Shown: positions 34,839 through 48,295 of the stretch, in pieces
Position numbering within the stretch: position 1 is the first letter of the stretch
Layout of the letters: each line of letters begins with the position of its first letter
Origin: Megamerina dolium
Lineage: Eukaryota; Arthropoda; Insecta; Diptera; Megamerinidae
Assembly: GCA_963854835.1 (NCBI GenBank)
Contig: OY978525.1
Location: forward strand, 91,974,136-92,038,135
DNA: 64,000 nt
Reading direction: 5' to 3'
Notes under the pieces: model-generated
Database searches by the model: none
What the model was told of the DNA's origin: nothing
Seen by the model: only the letters and a program-made list of their open reading frames with translations
Made by a program: the position numbers and the translations under genes

Positions 34839-37815
34839 TTAGGCCGAAAATAACATGCTTCGCCAGCCATCTCTGTTTTTCGCTAGCTGGCGCCAGTTAG
34901 AAATTCCAAGCGCCGTCAGGTTCTCTAGTACTTGGACTTTCCACCGGAGGTTTGGTCTTCCTCTTCTGCGTCGTCCTTCAGCGGGTTCCGAATATAACAC
35001 CTTCTTAGCTGGAGCGTGTTCTTCCATTCACTTGACATGACCTAGCCAGCGCAGCCGCTGGTTTTTGATGCACTTTACTATGTCAATATCGGCATACAGC
35101 TCGTACAGCTCTTGGTTGTACCTTATTCGGTACTCGCCACCAACGCAAATAGGTCCAAAGATCTTGCGTAGGACTTTTCTCTCGAAAACTCCAAGCATTC
35201 GCTCATCCGAGGTGGAAATTGTCCAGGCTTTAGCGCCATATGTTAGGACAGGCATGATCAGAGACTTGTAGAGTGTAGTTTTCGTTCTTCGAGAGAGGGC
35301 TCGACTTCTCAATTCGTTACTCAGCCCAAAGTAACACCTGTTAGCAAGAGTTATCCTACGCATGATCTCCAAGCTGACGTCATTAATGCTGCTAAGGCTG
35401 GTTCCAAGATAGACAAAGTCCCTTACTACTTCAAAAGCGTAGTTGTCAACCGTGACGTGCTGTCCAAGACGCCGGGACTCTTTGTTTGTTGACACTAGAT
35501 ACTTCGTCTTGCCCTCGTTCACCGTGAGACCCATCCGATGCGACTCTCTTTCCAACTCTGAGAATGCTGCACTGATTGCTCGCGTGTTCATGCCAATTAT
35601 GTCAATATCGTCGTCATACGCTAACAGCATGACACTTTTGTTGAAGATAGTGCCATTATGTCGTAGATCAGCAGCAGCTCGTATTATTTTCTCCATAATA
35701 AGATTGAAGAAGTCGCATGATAACGAATCACCTTGTCTGAAACCCCGTTCGGTATTAAACGGTGCGGAGAGGTCCTTCCCAATTTTCACTGCACAACGGG
35801 AGTTATGCAGTGTCATTCTACAAAGTCGAATAAGCTTTGCAGGAATACCGAACTCAGACATTGTTGCATAGAGGTAATCCCTTACCGGACTGTCGAAAGC
35901 GGCTTTATAATCAACAAATAGGTGGTGTGTGTCGATCTGTTTTTCTTGGGTCTTCTCCAGGATTTGGCGCAGTGTGAAAATCTGGTCGATGGTGGATTTA
36001 CCAGGTCTGAAGCCACACTGATAAGGTCCAATCAGGTTGCTGAACATAGGCTTCAACCTTTCACACAGTACGCTCGATAGAACCTTGTATGCGATGCTCA
36101 GGAGACTTATTCCACGGTAGTTGGCGCAAATTGTGGGGTCTCCTTTTTTATGTACAGGACAGAGAACAATGACCCTCCAATCATCAGGCATGCTTTCATC
36201 CGACCATATTCTGCTTATGAGCTGGTGCATGCGGGTGAGCAGCTCATCGCCTCCGGTCTTAAACAACTCGGCAGGCAGGCCATCAGCACCTGCAGCTTTC
36301 TTGTTCTTCAGCCTTAAAATGGCCGTTTCAACCTCGTCATAGTCGGGTGGTGGAATATCAACACCATCATCTGTAATTGGGGTTATCGGGCAATCTCCTC
36401 CACTGGCGGAATTGTTCGTAGCATCGCCATTCAGTAACGTGGAGAAGTGTTCCCTCCATAGGCTCAGTACACTCTGGACATCTGTAACCAGATTCCCATT
36501 TCCATCACGACAAGAAGAGCTCCGGGATTTAAACATCCACTCAGGCGCTTGATCTTTTCGAAGAATTTTCGAGTCTCATTCTTGTCGGTACACATCTCTA
36601 TCTCCTCACACTCGCGTCTTTCCAACTCCCTCTTCTTGCGCCTGAAAAGACGTCTCTCTGCACTCCTTTTCTCGCTGTACCGCTCCTTAACAGCTCGCGT
36701 TGCGCCTGCACGCAAGGTTTTTCTGTAGGCGGCGTCTTTCTCTGCGGTAGCGTCGCGACACTCCTGATCATACCACCCATTCCTCAGAGGCCGGTAGTAA
36801 CCGATTACCTCCTCGGCAACTCGGAGTGGGATATATGTGTCCACCGTGCGCATGTATCATCAAGTGGGGGAGTGTTCTGCATAAGCAGATCCGTTAGTCG
36901 AGTGGAAAATGCATCTGCTGTCTCTGGTGATCGCAGCTTCCTGACGTCGAGCTTTCTCTGTGTGGGACTTCTCTTGTTATTTGCGACACATAAGCGTGTG
37001 CGCACCTTAACTGCAACAAGGTAGTGATCCGAGTCGATGTTGGCACCACGGATCGATTTCACGTCCATTACACTGGAAGCATGCCTTCCATCAATCACCA
37101 CATGATCAATTTGGTTTATTGTACGTTGATCTGGAGACAGCCATGTCGCTTTGTGGATGTCGAGATGCTGGAATCTGGTACCACCAATTACCATGTTTCT
37201 TTCTGCGGAGAAGTCGATCAGCCTCATTCCGTTATCGGAGGTGTTCTGGTGGAGGCTGAATTTTCCGACAGTTGGACCAAACGTACCTTCCTTGCCCACC
37301 CTGGCATTAAAGTCGTCAAGCACGATTTTGATATTGCGGGGGGGGGGGGGGGGGGGGTTTGTTCAGCGGTCATAAGCTTCTTCGAGGAGCTGAAAGAAGC
37401 TCTCCTTGGTCACATTGTCCTTCTCATCCGTCGGAGCGTGGGCACATATAAGGCTGATGTTGAAAAATTTTGCCTTGATGCGGATTGTGGCCAGCCGTTC
37501 GTTCACAGGCGTGAACTGTGAGACAAGATGTCGTAGTCTCTTGCTGACCAAAAATCCACATCCTAATTCGTGCCTTTCAGCATGGCAACTGTAGTAGATG
37601 TCACAGGACGCTCTTTTGGAGCAGCCCTGTCCTGTCCATCGCATTTCCTGGAGAGCGGTGATGTCAGCTCTGTATTTTTCGAGGACATCAACCAGCTGGA
37701 TAGAGGCACCCTCCCTATAAAGGGACCGGACATTCCAGGTGCATATTCGTAAATCATTGTCCTTTTTTCGTTTGCGGGGGTTATCAACAAAAGCGGTAGT
37801 CCTTATCCGAGGCAT
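34839..37815 (-). pseudogene. RTE LINE polyprotein (APE endonuclease + reverse transcriptase), broken
   Basis: The start ATG is at 37815. The APE endonuclease comes first: CTWNVRSLYREG, TALQEMRWTG, ICAHAPTDEKD, DFNARVGKEG, NQIDHVVIDG and SDHYLVAVKV. The usual GDFN is DDFN here. The reverse transcriptase follows in 36536-35028: CPVHKKGDPTICANYRGISL, FRPGKSTIDQIF, FVDYKAAFDS, RGFRQGDSLSC and LLAYDDDIDIIG, where YADD has become YDDD (Y-x-DD formally kept). The C-terminal RRRRGRPNLRW stretch ends near 34841. Breaks: a 20-G run at 37338-37357, frameshifts near 36845 and 36530, and a TGA at 35028-35030 where CGA is expected. Homologous animal proteins are often annotated as craniofacial development protein 2. 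Plus-strand ORFs here are shadows. Confidence 0.9.
37338..37357 (+). repeat. 20-base G homopolymer inside the RTE endonuclease
   Basis: G20 on + (C20 on -) replaces a coding segment between AYDR and the KIVLDDFNARVG motif. Such a long G run is rare and may be an assembly or sequencing fault. Confidence 0.95.
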
Positions 37816-37970
37816 ATTTGTTTTTTTTCATTGGAGGGGTTTTTTATGTGGCGGGTCCCAAACCCAACGCACAACCTCTAACCGAGGAGATTTTCGCCAC
37901 TCACTTCAGCCGCCTCCCAGCGGGTGCCAGGAGGACGTTGCCCTGCGGTCGCCACATGGAGGGCCCCCAT

Positions 37971-38089
37971 TAATAATAATGAAAGCGCCGTCACATAGTA
38001 AGCACAGCAAGCTATATGACTACCCCTCATTAACAAATAAAGGTATCATAACATAGCGCTCAGATCAAACTACATGACAGCCAGTGAGT
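37971..38089. other. Junction sequence between RTE 5' end and next LINE remnant
   Basis: Short spacer with no recognised feature. Confidence 0.4.
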
Positions 38090-38445
38090 TGACTTGCGAT
38101 AAGTTCAAGCGAACTGTTGAGCGTACTCTTGACCTCCAACGCTTTCCAACGAATATGGACAGAATCCCCCACTGTAGAACGGTGAGGCAGTTGCGGCCAG
38201 TAGTTAGCAAAACCCATACTAAGACACTAATCGACCTGAACTGAACCCGGTTACGGGTCATTGCCTCATAGACAGCCATGTCGTTAGTATTGGTTTAGGC
38301 CATCTGGTAAATAATTTATACAGGAGCTGCAAAGATAAAGATGAACTAGAGACGCATCTACTAAGCAACTGCCCTACACCCTTGATTAGAAGAAAAGCAT
38401 TTCTAGGGAATCTTCTAAGGTTCTGAGATTCTTAGTTCAATGGCT
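38090..38445 (+). pseudogene. LINE ORF2 3' remnant (LTGH segment and zinc knuckle)
   Basis: In successive frames it reads CRTVRQLRPVVSKTHTKTLI, then GHCLIDSHVVSIGLG, then RSCKDKDELETHLLSNCP and RRKAFLGNLL. This matches the C-terminal part of RNase H-type LINE ORF2 (TGHCLI...CRSC-x-DEDELET...HLL..CP...RR..FLG). Two or three small frame changes and stops show decay. No 5' part is attached. Confidence 0.72.
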
Positions 38446-41400
38446 AGGATTTGGAGTGTCCAATCCTATTTCTTTATGTTTCCTTAGGAAAAAGTACTTG
38501 AAATGATCCAAATATGATGTTTTTCGCTGATTCAAATCGTTAAAAAATTTGATCCACCTTAATGTATATAGAGAATTTATATTGCAGTGCTTCTCCTACA
38601 AAAATGCCTACTTACATATACATATATTCACACATATGTATAGGCGTATGGGTTAATGTGTCCTTTTATACGTATGTATGTGTATGGTGCAGTATGTGTG
38701 TGTAGCATCGCTTCGTCGGTGTAGTCGTATTGCTTCCAGCAGTCAAACATTCAATCATTATACATAGACTAATGGCTGTTGTTAGCTGATATTGATGCTG
38801 CTATGATGATTCTAGACGATGAGAAATATGAGGAGATTATAATACTTCAAGAAAGAAAAAAACACACACACAAATTAAAATTTATGAAAAAGATAATCAT
38901 AATTTTAAGTAAATATTTTTAACATCAAAGACCATTGATTTTATTCATCAGACAATTCTTTTATTTGAAATTTTCATTTTTTGATAAAAATTAATAATTC
39001 ACGACTGATCTATTATGTATTTGCTGTTAAATATCCATTGGACTTTAATGTTTTTTCATAAAATCTTTTGGATGGACATCAAACATTTGAATCATTAATT
39101 ACAACGTCTTCAGCGATTACAAAGAAATATAAACTGTTATGGAATACCATTTGGCGAATTGACTTTTCTGGCTAAAATTGATGGAAATATCAAGCGATTT
39201 TTAATATAATCATTCCAAGGCTGCTTTCAAAAACTTCATTTCTATGACATTTGCTTCACTAGCACCACTTTATAAATATATTTTTCGGTCGATTTTTTAT
39301 ATTCACTTGTATGTAATTTATATATGTGAATTATGTTAAGCGCCATTATTAATAAAGTTCGCACATGTTCGCATATGAGTGAATGAATACATTTATATTA
39401 CTTACCAATTTACATATGTACATATATTTTTGGCTATATGCTACTATATATGTACTATGAATACCATTTCATTTCACACATGTAGTTGCACATAAGTGAG
39501 TGAGTAAATGAGTGATATGATAGTCGCAACTACTTGTTTTTTAATTTTTTATTTTTACTACTTCATATATCAACAATAGTACAACCAGCCACATACTTTA
39601 GTATATATAGGTGGCATAATATGCATTTGTGTGTGTTGGTATGATGAAAATAGAATTCGCATTACATATTTTGGATTAATTTTTTTTTTTTTTTTCACTT
39701 TTAGTTCTTGCTTTCATTCATTTCGTTTCGTTTACCACTTGTACTTGTATCCTTTTCTTGTTTTTTCTCTTTTTTTACTACTTTAATGAATGTATTTAGG
39801 CATGTGTGTGTGTATGTATTACATTATGAAATACTACCGCTGCGGCGCGCTATTACATTTTATTACATATCCATATTCTCATAAGTACTTTTCTACGAAT
39901 GTATGTAAAGTGTGTATGTGTGTGATCTTGTATATGCTTATGCGTTTGCTGTAACTGTTGTGGCTGCTTCTGTCTCTACTTGAGTGTTATTTTGTAAGCG
40001 CAACGCGCTCGCTAGTTCTTGATATGCCGCACTCACGAACACATTGCCACAACGAACCGCAATCAAATACGCTAGGAACATATACATATGCCCATGTACA
40101 TACGTAGATATAATAAACTCGCATACAGGCATACTTATAAGTTGAGTACACGGCTTTTGTGGAGAGAAATTAAAAATTTCAAGTGTGTCGAAAGTGGTTT
40201 CAAGGATTTTACATTTCAAGCTATATCCATCCATCTACCTACATGCATAGAGCAGCAGCAGCAGCAGCCACAGCTACTATGAAAAATTACAATATAAAAT
40301 GTGCAGCATTAATATGCAACAACAACAACAACATTTGAAGCCTACATGGAAGCACATACGCATACATCTATAGGGGTATATAAAAGTAGGTAGTTGTGTG
40401 TAAGTTTGTACGTTTGTGTTGAAGACGATAATATGCTGGTGCGATACGTTACTGTAGTCGTTGTTGCTGGTGTTGATGATGATTATGATGACGCTGATGA
40501 TGATGATGATGATGATAATGTACTTTTTTGTTGTTGCTATTTTTTTTTTTTTATTTCTACCACTACTCGTATATTTTGTTTACAGGGTGCTGATGTTGCT
40601 GACGCCAATAGTAATAATAATAATAATAATCATAGTTAGTGGTATTAGTCGATATGTATGTATGTGTAACTGTAGTAGTAGTGCCATGTTTTCGTGTCGC
40701 CGCATGTATAAGTGAAGTGGAGCATAAATGTTGCACTACACTGTTTAATAATAGTCATAGTTGAATCTATGTTGTATGCTGTATTGATGTTGGTGTTGAT
40801 ATTTATGTTGGCATTAGTATAGAAGAAGATTGAAATAGCCCATACTGGATGCTTTAATACGAACACGTTCTACATATATGTAGATTATAATCAATTGAAA
40901 TCGAACTGTGGACTCACCTTTTGACAGTAAGTAAACGCTTTACCTTTCCAGAGCAACTGGAAAGATAAAGCAAGAGGGAGAGATAGCAAGTGGATTAATG
41001 GATTATTGGTTATACCGCTGTGTTCATTGAACAAGTTTCGGAGACAATGAATAATGGTTGAGTTATATCATTGAATAAGGGCTTACTTGGAATGGCCTGC
41101 CTGCGACACACAAGAACAAATGAAAGGGAGTTTCTCATCTCTGTCCATATTTAGCCTTAATAATTTGCGGACAGACACAATTTGGTCCTCTTTCAGACCA
41201 CCGATGGCCAGAATCTTACAAATACTTAAGCTCAATACCAACAAAATCAAATGCTTGGTACTTTCATCGTCAATTTCTTTTTTCTTGAATATTATACATA
41301 CTTAGCTGGTGCTAGAAACAAACTCTATTGATAATAATCGAAAGCCACTATTTTCTCCCATATTGCCGGCAGTTGATGGATTCGATCGCTGAAGCAATGC

Positions 41401-42424
41401 TCAATGCTGAAGATGATCTAATTAGTTAGACTGCCGATTAGCAATGAATTCACCGACACCAGAAGAGTATTCTGGTCGGTAATGATGGAACTACTTCTAC
41501 TTTCTTTTATTTTCTTCGTTTTTATTTTACTTTCTTTCTTTTTACAATTTCAATAATATAATTTCAATTTCTTACTCCATGTTTAACTCTAGCTAACCCT
41601 ACTTATATAATGTGGGTATATAGAATTGACCAGTGCTACCTGGTCGCACCTAACGAATCAGTCATCTGGTAGATCTGTCTCAGCAGAAGTCTAACTGCTT
41701 CGCTTAAAGCAAGAACTACTTATAGCCGCCGAACTATAAGAGCACTCGAATGGGCCGATTCAAAAATTCAGCAAGATCGTGTTAATAAGTAGGTTGTATT
41801 ACGATTTACTCAATCAAGCGTCGGTTAGTTTTCATGCCATATCTATGTATAAAGCATCTAAGAATTATGCAGTGTAAAATTCCTATGACGCTACTTTTTA
41901 CGTTGAGTAAAAACACGAGTATGTGTATGTGTATATACTGATATTATTGTATGACGACAATAATAAGAAGAAGAAGAGGAACAAATGAATATTTCTTTGA
42001 TAACACATATTTGGTATGGTTTGTATATTGGTAATAAGTTAAGTTTTTAATGATTTATGGAGTTTTCGTAGGTAGATAAGTAAACGGTTGTAACAGGCTC
42101 AGTTTTAGGCAATTATCCTATTAGACCTATATCAAAATTTTCGGAGTATTATTTTCTCGAAACATTTTAACCCTCTAGTTGCCAATCGTATCGGTCGTTT
42201 AGGAACTTTTTTCGAAAAATCCCTAACATATATGAAAGAGACATAAAATGACCTAATATTTGAAATTACCTCTCCGTTTGTTGTTCCTTTACAGTAATGT
42301 AGGAACCTACTTTTAGATGACGGTTTTTTAAGAGATACAGATATTATATATAGATTGTAATAAAAATCATGACTGAATCGGTTTAAAGTTTCATGACATT
42401 AATTATGGAAATTTATTTCAGACA
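38446..42424. other. AT-rich non-coding stretch
   Basis: It contains T runs (39679-39696), CAACAACAAC near 40318, and (GAT)n at 40474-40518. Segments 41080-41480 and 41600-41800 are more complex but I could not assign them. No host exon is seen. Confidence 0.5.
40474..40518 (+). repeat. Imperfect (GAT)n tract
   Basis: GATGATGATTATGATGACGC then (TGA)n. It produces Asp-rich and Met-rich spurious frames. Confidence 0.9.
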
Positions 42425-42429
42425 TCTGG

Positions 42430-42900
42430 AGCACCAATTTTTGACTACGTTTTCCAGCCCTTTGATACCGTACTTTACGAATGGTGCACTCAATATTGCT
42501 TTCCAAGGCTCCAATAGTTTTCACCAATTGATTAATGCTGTAATTTTGCTCATTCACAAAACTCACTGAATACAATTTGGCGGTAAAACCGTGGATCGAC
42601 TTCCGATAAAATGATCGTCTGTTTGATTCACCAATTGCACCAATTGAATCTCATAGATATGTAAGTTACGATTTTTACATAAAATCTTCCACAAAAGATG
42701 GACGCACTATTGCAAAACAATTAATTTGGATAATGGATTCGGTGATATTGTTTTCAGTACGCAATCTATGCTACCTTATTGGAATAAGTTGATTACGAAA
42801 GTTTTCAATCGTGTTGCAAAGAGTCGTCTCAGTAGGCCAATGATGCCTGTCATAAATTGGGTGAAGAGCTCTGTAAACATTTCAAATAGATCATTGATTT
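42430..42900 (-). pseudogene. Tc1/mariner-superfamily transposase remnant
   Basis: On -, in three interchanging frames, the order is that of a mariner-like transposase. First comes a helix-turn-helix-like stretch (GLLRRLFATR, about 42830), then RTENNITESII near 42760 (in live relatives RTTENIAAV). Next are WKILCKNRNLHIYEIQLVQL near 42650 and VDPRFYRQIVFS near 42595. The sequence VNEQNYSI near 42550 corresponds to VNKQNCRIW. A deletion then removes the catalytic middle, and KTIGALESNIECTIRK (about 42510) and LENVVKNWCSRC (about 42450) represent the C-terminus. Stops and frameshifts are frequent. No inverted ends were identified. Confidence 0.65.
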
Positions 42901-43388
42901 TAGAAATAAATTTCAACATTTTGCTTCTCAGGTTTAAATGTAAGTTTTTTGGTAATGAAATGCCAAACAACACTGAATAAAAAGACGGTATATCTTCTCA
43001 AGTTAACTGCCGCAATGTCTGAGTTTTCCCTTATTAAAGAAAGGTCTTCAAAAACACCCTCTAGGAAGAATTTAAATGTAGAACTATTAAATTTTTCATT
43101 CTAAATTTTAAAAATCAATTTTAAAAAATTATAACATTTTCTGCATGATCCACATGTCATGAATTAACATTTCTCATCATGAATATACGAATATATATTT
43201 TATATATTATAACTTTTATATTTCTGTAGCTGTTATTACCTCTCTGGTATTAGTGGTGATGTTAATGTGATGATGATGATGATGATGATGATGAAAATAC
43301 TGATGCTATTGATGTTGTTGATGATGACGATGATCATTATTGCAACAGGAGCAACAGCAGCAATAAATTTATATATAGATTCTAATCT

Positions 43389-43424
<36 letters not shown>

Positions 43425-45030
43425 AGAGCATTTGAAGTGTGTGTTTGCGTGTGAGTGTTAGCAATAGTTAAGTAATAATTTTATATATATTTTTTTATTC
43501 TTTCGCATTACGAATGTACTATGAACATTGCTAAAGCAATTTCTCTAATTTATCGAAATCCCAAAAGATACACTGTTCGTATGAGTAAAGAGGTTACTTG
43601 CCATGCCATAACATTAAAGTGATAACTTTACGTGCTATTTTTATATTTTTTATAATTATCAATATTTTATTTTTATTTCTATTATCATTCACTTGTAATA
43701 TATTTTATTTTTATGATTTTTTTTTCTGCAATTTCACCTTTCATCCTATTGACATGATAGATAAAAGCATCACTTAACCTCCACCCACTTTTCTTTGTTT
43801 TTGTTTTTTTTTTTCAAATGTGAGAGAGGTAATAATAATCAAAAGAGATAGAATGAATGTGCTTATACACACACATACGCACACATATGTTCTATAACAA
43901 ACTTATATAATAATAAATAGAGATTTATAACATTCTCATTCATGACATCGTCTTTTCTTCATCTACCTCTTAATGCTGTTTTCACAAGTGCTATACATAG
44001 TGTAGTGATGTATAGATGTATGAAGCGCTTTCCTCAACTACATACAAGTGAATGTATGAATGTATTTGTATTTTGTAATTGTTGTTCTCATTCTTATTAT
44101 TTGTTTGTTCATTTGTAGTTTGTATATTGTAACCGTTATATGTGCATGTATGTGTTGTTTAGTTGTTACTCTATAGAGTATTGTTATATTTTTAGTACTT
44201 GTAGGAACATATTTGATTTGAACAATTGTCGAGTGTAAATACGTATAAGTAAATGGTTAAGTGGATACATAATACATACTTATGTATATGAGTAGTTATA
44301 ATCATTCATTCACATATTGCAGGGTTTCTCAAAAAAATATTATGTGCGTAAAAGAACATAACATGAGCTACAGAATGTGGCAATTAAATTTTATAGAATT
44401 GAAATTACTCATCTTAACCCTCTTTCGTTTGTAATCCTAATATTTTCAATATCTTACATCGCATCAAAGAAGAAATTAAAAACAAAGTGAAATTGTGAAC
44501 TCCATTTAAGAGCAGCAAGACTCACTGCGAGAACGCGAAATTTTAAATCTCTATTCGCTAAAACTAAAACTGATCTGAACTCCTCATAGTAATGTGGATC
44601 TACTATTATCGGAAAAAACATACTCAGATGAATCTGGCATGAAAATAGATCTTGTAATTACAAGAAACTGTTAGCGGAATGAACACAAATACTGCGTAAC
44701 TTCCTTATGCAATGACAATGACATGAAGAAGTATTACGAACCTTTTATGGAAAGCCTCTAAATACGTCGTTGAATACCTAGCTCAAATAGTCAATAGAAA
44801 ACGAAACGTTTACTAGACTGCCAGATGATAGTTGAATGAGAGATGATGAGTAAAAAATATCGCAAAACATTTACTTCAAATAGGTCTATATTGACCATTG
44901 CCATTGCCACTATTGCCGCCAACACCCTATGTCCGCTAAATGCTGAATAAATTCATTTAGACCAACAACTCACAAAGGGCGTAAAATATAGCATTACTGA
45001 TATATGAAATCGCCCAACTAAGCACAACTG
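42901..45030. other. AT-rich non-coding stretch with microsatellites and a possible LINE scrap
   Basis: (GAT)n at 43269-43293 and (AG)n at 43390-43419 are clear. At 44700-44915 a frame KASKYVVEYLAQIVNRKRN followed by AAATAGGTCTATATTGACC resembles the LINE tail at 29620-29690, but weakly. Confidence 0.4.
43390..43419 (+). repeat. (AG)n microsatellite
   Basis: About 15 AG units. Confidence 0.95.
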
Positions 45031-45193
45031 CAAGCAAGCAATTTTTCCGGCAGTAACAAATTGCCATGAAAACACTTCTAAATGAATTCTCTGACAAAGC
45101 TACATATCACAAGGGTTCTACCATTCGGAACCGGCTTAAATAAGTAGGACCTTCTAATTCAGTCCAAAATTTAACATGCACAACAGTATTGGA
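45031..45193 (+). mobile_element. tRNA-derived SINE, 5'-truncated copy
   Basis: AATTTTTCCGGCAGTAACAA, ACAAAGCTACATATCACAAG, then TCCAAAATTTAACATGCACA follow the order of the SINE body. The tRNA head is missing and the 3' end fades at ACAGTATTGG. Confidence 0.72.
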
Positions 45194-48100
45194 AAAAAAG
45201 CACATTGTACATCAATCGAGGCACTTTTCAGCGTGTCCACGTTTTCAGTCTACATGTCTATGGGCTCTGCTATTGCTATTGCTAATTTAAGGTACTCTGA
45301 ATGAAAACAGACACGCGACTTTCAGCTATATAAGTTATCATATGTCATTGGCAGAGCGATCCTCATTGAAAAGGGATATTTAATTTTGAGCGAAATTAAT
45401 CCATCGTCATAATCGTATGGCAATAAAATATATAAACTAAAAGCAAAAGAGCGACCATCATAGCAGAAATAGAATTAAAATGTTCTTATGAAAGGTATCA
45501 TTTGTATCATTCATGTAGTTGTTCAGTAGTTTCAGTTCCAAATATAAATTCGAAATTCGTATCAAGCGATCAAAAACTCCATAGAATACCACAGAGAATA
45601 TTACAAGGAAAACCAATTGTTTTTTGAACTCGCCCAAAGTAAGAACAAGTATTTCATACAAAAGCCACTATATAATGCATCATCACAAATTAACTCAATT
45701 TGAAACCCCCTCTAAATGCATAGTAGTTAGTTGGTTACTGATATGTAGTTATTTTAATATTTCATCTAAAAATAAGTAAATATACGATATGTAAAAGTAA
45801 ATCATAATAAAATTCTTGAACTATATATTTACATAATCAGTGTTATATTCATTCTCATTTTTTCTACATTCTGTTCTTGAAAATTAAGTTCAAGTGCTTA
45901 TTACACACAGATGTAAAACCTACTTATTATAAAGCAAGTTGACTACTTTTAGGTATAAAATAAGAAGAAAAGAATTTATTTTCTTTCGAATATTCGAATA
46001 ACATTACGAAAACGTATGATTAAATTTCTTCAAAGATTCGCTTTGTCAAATAAAATGATGTGGGTACGAATAAAAATGAAATCTTATTGAGATACTGTAA
46101 AATAAATTATGTTGTAATATTAAGGCGCTTAAAAGTATGCTATGCCTTTGTAGAAATTTATAGCAATTAATAGCAAATTTATCATTATTCACTCGTGCAC
46201 ATACATATATTGTTGAGCTGCTCACAAGCAATAATTCATATCACATTTAACCCAACTTAACCTCTTAACCCGATAAGTTTTATTCCATTTTGTTTTTTGT
46301 TTTCTGCTTCTACTTTTGGATTCAGTAATTTTTTTTTGTTTTCCTTTTTTGTAATCAATATGGCTGCAATTAAATTGCCGTTAGCAACTTTACACATCTG
46401 TCAACACAACTAACACCCTTTCGACAGCAATCTCACTATATCTCTCTCTCTTTCTCTCTGTCATATTCATGCAAACATAAAGGGAAGTGGGTATGTGAAA
46501 AATCTCTATATCCAAGTATGTATATACTTAAAATAACGATGTATGAGCGTATGAAGGAATGATTTTGAACATTTCTGAATTCAACATAAAAACGTAACAA
46601 CTTAATTTTTTTCTTCTTCTAGTACTGCACCATGTTTGATGATGATTTCATTTGACTCCATTTTTTTTGTATGCTACGCTGGTGTTGTTAAAATTCCTTC
46701 CTTCATCATGAAAAATGTGCCAAAATGTCATTTCGAATCTCTGTGTATGTGTAAGTGTGTCTAAAGCTTCCTTCCTTCAAGAAAATAATGAGGAGCGAAA
46801 GAGAGAGAGAGAGAGCTGCAAGTTGAGAAAACACCGTTAGCGTCCATTTAGCAGCAAAAACACAATCATACACACACACACATCTATATACACAAAATAT
46901 TAAATTAAAAGGGCATCACTCAATACGCCCGCATTTTCCTTGCTTAACCCTACCGATACCGATCTATTTACACATGTATACGATTGTTGCTATAACAAAA
47001 TTTTTGTTGTTGTTGTTGTTTTAGCTATTATAGTTTTATGAACAACGCATACACATCCATACACATATACACTTATATAGATTTACGAATGAAATCAAAA
47101 AGTTTCAAACAATTTCATCGTAAATCTTCGAAAATAGTTTTTTTTCCTTCTTCTTCTTCTTCTTCTTCGTTTTATTTTCTTCGCCCCTTCAGTGCCATTC
47201 ATTGTCGAAGCATTCGCATAGCACAGGGAAAAATGGATTGTAACCGGAAAAAAAGGACGTCACGTCACAAACACAAAACTGATGAAGAAGAAGAAGAAGG
47301 ATAAGATGAAAAAAGTCAGCTAACGGAGACACTACCATGGCCAAGTGTGTTGAGTTGAGTTTCATGTTTGCTGTCAGAGTTGGTAGTGGTGGTGGTTATG
47401 GTGATGGTGATAAAAGTGATATGTAGCAGTAGCAGCAACAACAGCAGCAATCACAGTCAGCAACAGTAGCTATAATAGGGCTTACAGTATCGGTAGTGAT
47501 TTTAGCCATAGTACTCATAGTAGTGTTTGTTACTCATCGCAAACACTCCTTATAGTTGGTTGTAAAAATAATATGTATGAGGATATGTATGTGTGCGCGT
47601 GTGTGTTTGAGACTATGTGTATGCAACATTGGCTGTGAACAAATCAAAATGCTATTTCACATTTCTAAGCCATAAAGTTCACATAAAAATTCCAATGTAG
47701 CTACCGATGTGCAGTATTTGAAGGATCCTTCTTTATATTTAACTCATGCACAAACATACACATACGTACAAGCACACACTTGTATTCAGTTATAGCACAA
47801 AAAACGCCGAAAAACAGAAATGGAAATACCCGAAAAAGAGATTTTCAACGAAAAATCAAGTAAAATAATAGCAAAAAAAAGAGAAAACTGAAAATCTTTC
47901 AACAAATGTGATGAAATGACGCATACACTAGCACACGACACAATATACATGAGTGAGAAATTCAGAAAGAGAATGCTAGCATTTAGTTAAGCTGAAATAC
48001 TCTGTCGTTGGAGTTTTATACTTTTAATTATTCTATGCTGCACTTGAATTATGGTTGGCATTGATAAGGTTGGCTGGTGGCATGAACTCAGGCAGCTAGC

Positions 48101-48295
48101 TATTATAAATACAATTTATCCATTAGAGTGAAGAGGGGGAAGAGGAGGCTAAAGGTTTTCTTTTTTGGGACAATCTTGTTGTAAAATTTCGTCAAATTGT
48201 AGGGTAGTCATTTTTGTTTTACAATACTTGGTTGGTTGGTTATTGTGGATGCTCTCTTTGTGTGAGGACAGAAAGGCCTGTTGTGCTACCACCGA
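45194..48295. other. AT-rich non-coding stretch
   Basis: (TC)n near 46441, GA runs near 46800, (TTG)n near 47007 and (TTC)n near 47148 are present. No gene is recognised. Confidence 0.5.

Larger units (their letters stand above)
34790..37970 (-). mobile_element. RTE-clade LINE, nearly full length, inactivated
   Basis: One broken endonuclease-reverse transcriptase frame runs from 37815 down to 34839 on -, with a GC-rich 5' UTR (to about 37970) and a short 3' tail of (GTAA)n at about 34790-34812. A single ORF of about 1000 codons, short UTRs and a tandem-repeat tail are usual for RTE. The 5' limit is approximate and no target duplication was identified. Confidence 0.85.

Noticed and set aside
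37024..37521. 165-codon plus-strand ORF with a Gly run
   Set aside because: Antisense shadow of the RTE endonuclease crossing the G20 run.
40394..40715. Asp-rich and Met-rich frames
   Set aside because: Product of the (GAT)n tract.
44700..44915. LINE tail
   Set aside because: Only one short frame and a 15-bp match to the tail at 29.6 kb; too weak for a feature of its own.
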